Assembly: GCA_021809185.1 (NCBI GenBank)
Contig: JAKBAI010000007.1
Coordinates: 1 to 52,483, forward strand
Length of the DNA stretch: 52,483 bases
Reading direction: 5' to 3'
Origin: Planctomycetota bacterium
GTDB taxonomy: Bacteria > Planctomycetota > Planctomycetia > Gemmatales > Gemmataceae
The notes under the pieces are model-generated. The model saw only the letters and a program-made list of their open reading frames with translations, was not told the origin of the DNA and ran no database searches. Positions 48,710-52,483 of this stretch are shown here, piece by piece (within the stretch, counting starts at the first letter, position 1; every line of letters starts with the position of its first letter). The position numbers were made by a program, and so were the translations under genes.

Positions 48710-48838
48710 ATGGATCCCTTCATTCGTTGTATCTACCGTTGTATCTACTCAGATTGTAATAAAAAATCTGATTTTCTCACTATCCCAGATCCCGAAAAAA
48801 CTGGATCAATAGCTAAGCTAATCTACTGGCACAAATAA
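48710..48838 (+). pseudogene. Truncated third copy of the zinc-ribbon/WD40 family
   Basis: ATG 48710 opens MDPFIRCIYRCIYSDCNKKSDF, clearly the N-terminus of the family (compare MDPLFRCIYPDCNKVSDLPI), preceded by the same cctaggaatcttc leader. A 12-base duplication (cgttgtatctac) makes RCIYRCIY. Likeness stops near 48787, where the IS3 remnant begins, and the frame ends at TAA 48836-48838 after 42 codons. It lacks the second and third Cys groups, the kinase and all WD40 repeats. Confidence 0.8.
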
Positions 48839-49131
48839 GGCGAACCATAGCAACCAAACGAAAGCAGTGCCCAACAGCGTTCAAAACATTAGAACTCGCG
48901 GAACTAAAAGTCTATAAGGCCGTCAACGAAGTGGTTGCTCACTTTCGGCGTTCATCCAACTCCTGATCTAGGATAGGAAGAAGCTCTTCCCCCCATGGTA
49001 TCGAGCAGGTCTTCGCCAAGAGAGTCAAAGTTGATACACCTGTCCACATTGAGGCCCAAAAGACTGAGCTAGTGAGACAGATCGGATGGCTCTAGATAGA
49101 ACTGGATTTTGAGTTTCGGAAAGTCGAGTAA
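48788..49131 (+). mobile_element. Decayed IS3-family element (orfA remnant)
   Basis: From 48847 the frame reads (ATA instead of ATG) IATKRKQCPTAFKTLELAELKVYKAVNEVVAHF, like IS3-family OrfA. A frameshift follows, with GVHPTPDL in another frame, then GIEQVFAKRVKVDT...IEAQKTELVRQIGWL*IELDFEFRK, the C-terminal part of OrfA (consensus TELYRQIGQLQVELDFLKKK). It therefore has a lost start, two frameshifts and a stop, so it is dead. Bases 48788-48846 align with those before the left remnant at 39522-39689. OrfB is absent. The insertion cut the third WD40-family copy. Confidence 0.75.
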
Positions 49132-49244
49132 GTCTAGCTATCCTAGTGGAAATGATCGAGAACTATTTGAAAATGATCGATTTTGTCTCATTTCTATTTT
49201 AGTTTCCGTTCGAATAGAAAAATATGCTGATGGTGACGCAGCAT

Positions 49245-49817
49245 TTACGAACGCAATTGATTGAGATACCAAGTCGCCGCGGCATTAAAACGCTCAACTT
49301 CACCAAAAGCACAGGCAGATAACATTGCCCCTTCCAGTGCAGCAAAAAGATTTCGAGCTACTTCACGCGAAGATTTGTTGAAAGAAAAGACTTTTTGCTT
49401 TCGGCCAATTTGCAGAGTTTTGCTCAACCAAGCTTCGTGATCATCAAAATAGCAACGAACTTCCGCAACTAGCTCCGCAGGGAGAGTTTTTGATTCGAGA
49501 GCGAGCATCCCGCCAACACACATCCGATGGCCGTTCTCGAATGTACTTCGAAAGATGTTAAAATACTTTTCTAATCTTTTACCAGGATCGGCTATGTCCC
49601 TGTCGAGCTGCGTAAAATAATCCCCAGCCTCGGCTCGGATCTTCTGAACCAGGGCAATACCTAAATCCCCTTTGGTAGCAAAATGATAATGGATGCTTGC
49701 TGTTTTTATGCCGATCTTTTCCGAAAGATGATGGAAACTAAATCCGTTGTATCCCTTTAATTGGATTAGTTCTAGGGCCTCAGTCAAAATCGTTGCTTTG
49801 GTATTCGATATCTTCAA
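49245..49817 (-). CDS. TetR/AcrR-family transcriptional regulator
   Basis: 190 residues. The TetR N-terminal DNA-binding helices are clear: ILTEALELIQLKGYNGFSFHHLSEKIGIKTASIHYHFATKGDLGIALV. The C-terminal ligand domain is of the type with CVGGMLALESKTLPAELVAEV. The start is TTG (complement of 49815-49817), with GGAG six bases upstream; no ATG is available that keeps the helix-turn-helix whole. No adjacent target gene (efflux pump or enzyme) on either side, so self-regulation or a distant target is likely. Length and domain order are normal. Confidence 0.92.
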   Translation of the reverse strand: MKISNTKATILTEALELIQLKGYNGFSFHHLSEKIGIKTASIHYHFATKGDLGIALVQKIRAEAGDYFTQLDRDIADPGKRLEKYFNIFRSTFENGHRMCVGGMLALESKTLPAELVAEVRCYFDDHEAWLSKTLQIGRKQKVFSFNKSSREVARNLFAALEGAMLSACAFGEVERFNAAATWYLNQLRS

Positions 49818-50260
49818 TATTTACTCCAACTATACTGTTCATTAGGATTTTGAACTTGTTTCTGGTTTGACAATCGAAATCCTTTGATCATAACTTCGTA
49901 TTCGTTTTTCCCTCGATGATTATTTTCTGTAAATTGGCAAAGGGGGAATCCCTTTCAATACAGGCAATCCGCTTCTTGCAGAAAAATATTTTATATCTCT
50001 CTGGGAATGGAACAATTTTCCGTTAGCGATAGTCTATCCCATTTTATAGAAAAGTTCTAAATATCTTTTGATTAAAAGGGCGAAAATTTTTTTGTTCATT
50101 TCGACCTCCAAAATACGTAATTCTCGAAGGTATCTATCGTTAAATAACGAAAAAGATAAACTAAAAGTTCAGAGTTCGATCGATGAAAAGGATCAGATGA
50201 ATTGTAAGTTTGATGAAAAATTAATTAATAGAGAAAATAAAAAGTGATTTTACTAAAAAT
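49818..50260. other. Intergenic region without a supported gene
   Basis: About 440 A+T-rich bases between the TetR gene and tRNA-Ser. No frame of note and no strong hairpin seen. An operator for the TetR protein is likely just upstream of 49817 but no clear palindrome was found. Confidence 0.35.
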
Positions 50261-50349
50261 CGGAGAGGGGGGGATTCGAACCCCCGGTGAGGTTTGACCC
50301 CCACACGGCATTTCCAGTGCCGCACAATCGGCCGCTCTGTCACCTCTCC
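50261..50349 (-). tRNA. tRNA-Ser (anticodon GGA)
   Basis: A class II tRNA on the minus strand: acceptor GGAGAGG/CCTCTCC with discriminator G, anticodon stem CGGCA/TGCCG with loop CTGGAAA (GGA anticodon, reading UCC/UCU), a long variable arm (GTGGGGGTCAAACCTCAC) and T arm CGGGGGTTCGAATCCCCC. No encoded CCA. The loop has the normal U at position 33. Confidence 0.95.
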
Positions 50350-50695
50350 AAGAAAAACGGTCTATAAGATTCTAATATATCTGATAATCGATGTTATCGA
50401 TCAACATAATTAAACGATGACCGATCGAACCCTCTTACTAAAGTAGTAGAATCCAAAGAAAGTTCCGTACGATCAGATATCGGTTTAAAGGCACCGGAAA
50501 TATCTTTTAAGGGTATAAAATTATTTTCCGGAACGTCTCTTCATCCTATAGATCATCGCGAGAATGGCAAGGTTCATTTTACCGAATATTGCAGAGGAGA
50601 TTTTGTGCTAGATTACGCGAAAATCGAGGTTAACGGGCGAAGTTTACCTATTTTTCTCAGGATAAGTGGGGAAAAGCCGATTTCAGATCAGGAAA

Positions 50696-51778
50696 TCAAA
50701 TGAGCGCGATCTGATGATTGCTCAGGGTCTCGAATCCTTTTTCCGTGATGAGATAATTATTTTCGATCCGGATCCCGCCAATACCATCGATATAGAGACC
50801 AGGTTCGAGAGTGACTACGTCTCCTTCGAGGAGGGTTTGATTGGAATGCTTGACCAGAAAAGGATCTTCGGGATGACCGAGGCCGAGACCGTGGCCAGCA
50901 TGATGTCCAAAATGATCTGCAAGTCCTGCCTCAACAAAGGCACTATTCACCGCATCAAAAACCTGCTGGCAGGGGATTCCAGCTCGGAGTTCATTTTCGC
51001 CATTAGCCATCGCTTGGCGACACGCATCGTAAAGTCGAATCTGGTCGGGAGTTGGATTTTTACCAACAACCAGAGTATTGGTAAAATCGCTACGATAGCC
51101 ATTGACCACCACCGAGTAATCGAGAATAAACATATCGCCATTTTTCAATTTGTTTAGCGTGGGTGCTCCGCCGCGTTTACTAGCTCCTGGAGAAACGGCA
51201 AAATCGCCATAAACAATCCCTGCTTCCCCCAGAGCTAGAACACAGGCCTGGAAAACCCCGGTATACATTTGCAATTCGGTTAAATCGGCCTGGATATTCT
51301 CTCTTGCCCAAGCGTGGCCAGCTTCGGTAGCTCTCATACAGCGTTTCATGAGCATAATTTCATCGGGTAATTTTTGACGGCGCAGCTCGGCGATGATATT
51401 TTGTATCTCTTTCCCCATGGGATCGTTGATGGCATCGTGGATTCTGCCCCCATGAGAGGAAAGAACGTCAGCAAGGACGGTTCGCCGTGGGCCTTTTCCT
51501 GGAGTTTGGCCATCGTACCAGGAAACAACGTGCTTCTCTTCGGCAAAGGCCCCAGCGATATTTTTGGGGAGTCTATTATCGTAATACAAGGTTGCGGTAC
51601 CATCCGCTCGGAGAATCAGTAACCCGCCAAAGTCGGCAGCAGAGCTGAAAGGATCGACCGAAAAATTGGCAAAATAGCGCAGATGAATCGGATCAGCGAG
51701 AACCAGAGTGTCCATTTTTTGCTGGAGTTTGGCAAAAAGATTTAATCGACGCTGACGGCAACCTTCAACAGTAAGCAT
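50696..51778 (-). CDS. M24-family metallopeptidase (Xaa-Pro aminopeptidase type)
   Basis: 360 residues, typical of aminopeptidase P / proline dipeptidase-like M24 enzymes. The N-terminal creatinase domain is at about 1-135. The pita-bread domain carries the five metal ligands: D220 (FILDYSV), D231 (RSDFTNT), H296 (GHGLGLGHPE), E325 (TLEPGLY) and E339 (IRIENNY). The extra His of GHHAGHG and GLGHPE are usual in X-Pro peptidases. AAGGAG with a six-base spacer precedes ATG 51778. It is cytoplasmic and removes N-terminal residues before proline. Divergent from the UbiE-like gene, sharing a 126-base promoter region. Confidence 0.95.
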   Translation of the reverse strand: MLTVEGCRQRRLNLFAKLQQKMDTLVLADPIHLRYFANFSVDPFSSAADFGGLLILRADGTATLYYDNRLPKNIAGAFAEEKHVVSWYDGQTPGKGPRRTVLADVLSSHGGRIHDAINDPMGKEIQNIIAELRRQKLPDEIMLMKRCMRATEAGHAWARENIQADLTELQMYTGVFQACVLALGEAGIVYGDFAVSPGASKRGGAPTLNKLKNGDMFILDYSVVVNGYRSDFTNTLVVGKNPTPDQIRLYDACRQAMANGENELRAGIPCQQVFDAVNSAFVEAGLADHFGHHAGHGLGLGHPEDPFLVKHSNQTLLEGDVVTLEPGLYIDGIGGIRIENNYLITEKGFETLSNHQIALI

Positions 51779-51904
51779 GTATTTCTCCTTTTCAATAGTT
51801 GTTCAGAATGTTACAATAGGGATTTACATGCGGTATAAGTAGAGTAATTTCTAAAGAATCTTCAGTGGTGGAAGTAAAAAAACAGTGAATCTGGATAAAT
51901 AACC

Positions 51905-52483
51905 ATGATGAAAGCGATGATTCCTGCCCATTTGGTGGATAAAAAGGAAGAACGAATCCAAGGGATGTTTGCGGCAATCGCCCCAACGTATGATTTTCTA
52001 AATCATCTTCTCACGGGTGGGATGGACCGTTACTGGCGCTGGCAATTAACTCGAAAAGTCCCTGTAAAACATGGTGGTCCTCTACTCGACCTTTGCACCG
52101 GTACTGGGGATGTCGCTTTTGCTTACGAACGGGCGACACGCTACAAGATTCCTATTATAGCGAGTGATTTTTGTGTGGAGATGTTGCAACTAGCCCAAGC
52201 GAAAGCGAGAAAACAAGAAGCGAAAGCGGGAAAACAAGAAGCGAAAGCGGGGAAACAAGAAGCGAAAGCGGGGAAACAAGAAGCGAAAGCGGGGAAACAA
52301 GAAGCGAAAGCGGGGAAACAAGAAGCGAAAGCGGGAAAACAAGAAGCGAAAGCGGGAAAACAAGAAGCGAAAGCGGGGAAACAAGAAGCGAAAGCGGGGA
52401 AACAAGAAGCGAAAGCGGGAAAACAAGAAGCGAAAGCGGGAAAACAAGAAGCTACGGATAGGAATGAAGAGCAGGGATCAGAA
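51905..52483 (+). CDS. UbiE/MenG-type quinone methyltransferase, 5' part, with repeat expansion
   Basis: The frame starts at ATG 51905 (or the next codon, 51908) and is open to the window end (193 codons seen). UbiE family marks: MFAAIAPTYDFLNHLLTGGMDRYWRW, then SAM motif I LLDLCTGTGDV (60-70) and IIASDFCVEMLQLAQAKA (84-101). In the usual enzyme a short helix leads from here to the next strand. Here residues 99-182 are twelve copies of a heptad (AKAGKQE, with R in place of G in the first copy), then EATDRNEEQGSE at the window end. C-methylation of (demethyl)menaquinone or ubiquinone precursors is the expected role; whether this copy folds and works is unknown. It is a partial feature, and the strand-3 and C-terminal motifs lie outside the window. 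Confidence 0.82.
   Translation, partial: MMKAMIPAHLVDKKEERIQGMFAAIAPTYDFLNHLLTGGMDRYWRWQLTRKVPVKHGGPLLDLCTGTGDVAFAYERATRYKIPIIASDFCVEMLQLAQAKARKQEAKAGKQEAKAGKQEAKAGKQEAKAGKQEAKAGKQEAKAGKQEAKAGKQEAKAGKQEAKAGKQEAKAGKQEAKAGKQEATDRNEEQGSE
52199..52450 (+). repeat. Twelve tandem copies of a 21-bp unit inside the UbiE-like gene
   Basis: Units gcgaaagcggg(a/g)aaacaagaa start at 52199 and repeat every 21 bases exactly 12 times. Apart from AGA in unit 1, the only differences are GGA versus GGG (units 2, 7, 8, 11, 12 against 3-6, 9, 10), always the third base of the Gly codon. The reading frame of the host gene is kept. Confidence 0.97.

Noticed and set aside
52171-52461. ESGKTRSES and FRFLFPRF frames over the 21-bp array
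   Set aside because: Shadows of the repeat in other frames; the UbiE frame continues through it.

Overview
The window looks like a chromosomal segment of a planctomycete, most likely Gemmataceae-like and of fairly low G+C. The evidence is: a secreted FG-GAP protein with the LEDRTVP motif after its N-terminus; zinc-ribbon/kinase/WD40 fusion proteins; a terpene-cyclase-like protein followed by MoxR, DUF58, BatA-type and VWA genes; an outer-membrane BamA; and long, loosely packed intergenic regions. No genus can be named from the sequence alone.

Layout. 0-15.4 kb: plus-strand set of a secreted prenyltransferase-repeat protein, a MoxR ATPase, a DUF58 protein, a BatA-type membrane protein, a VWA membrane protein and a very large three-helix membrane protein; together a MoxR/VWA envelope module. 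15.8-34.3 kb: mostly housekeeping and envelope genes on both strands (YciI-like, family-5 solute-binding protein, small secreted protein, BamA, fused spermidine synthase, DedA, FG-GAP surface protein, RavA-like ATPase, C45 hydrolase). 34.5-39.0 kb: accessory region beside tRNA-Val, G+C-richer, with a nitrilase-family hydrolase, an OLD-type ATPase-TOPRIM nuclease with a winged-helix-like N-terminus, a cluster of hairpins and a 99-bp tandem repeat array. 39.5-49.1 kb: a triplicated gene family, namely a 1615-residue WD40 protein that has lost its kinase domain (32 repeats), a 1289-residue kinase-WD40 protein (16 repeats) and a third copy cut off after about 25 codons. The block is bracketed by two decayed IS3-family transposon ends in inverted orientation. 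49.2-52.5 kb: TetR regulator, tRNA-Ser, M24 peptidase, and the start of a UbiE/MenG methyltransferase that carries a twelve-copy 21-bp in-frame repeat and runs off the window.

The most interesting signals are (1) the WD40/kinase array, whose near-identical blades vary at a few fixed positions and which sits between IS remnants; (2) the OLD nuclease with its structured upstream region and 99-bp repeats; (3) the heptad expansion inside a core quinone-biosynthesis gene; and (4) a tRNA-Val whose anticodon loop reads C at position 33 instead of the nearly universal U. None of these is proven to be a new system; the WD40 array is the best candidate for a diversifying recognition locus.
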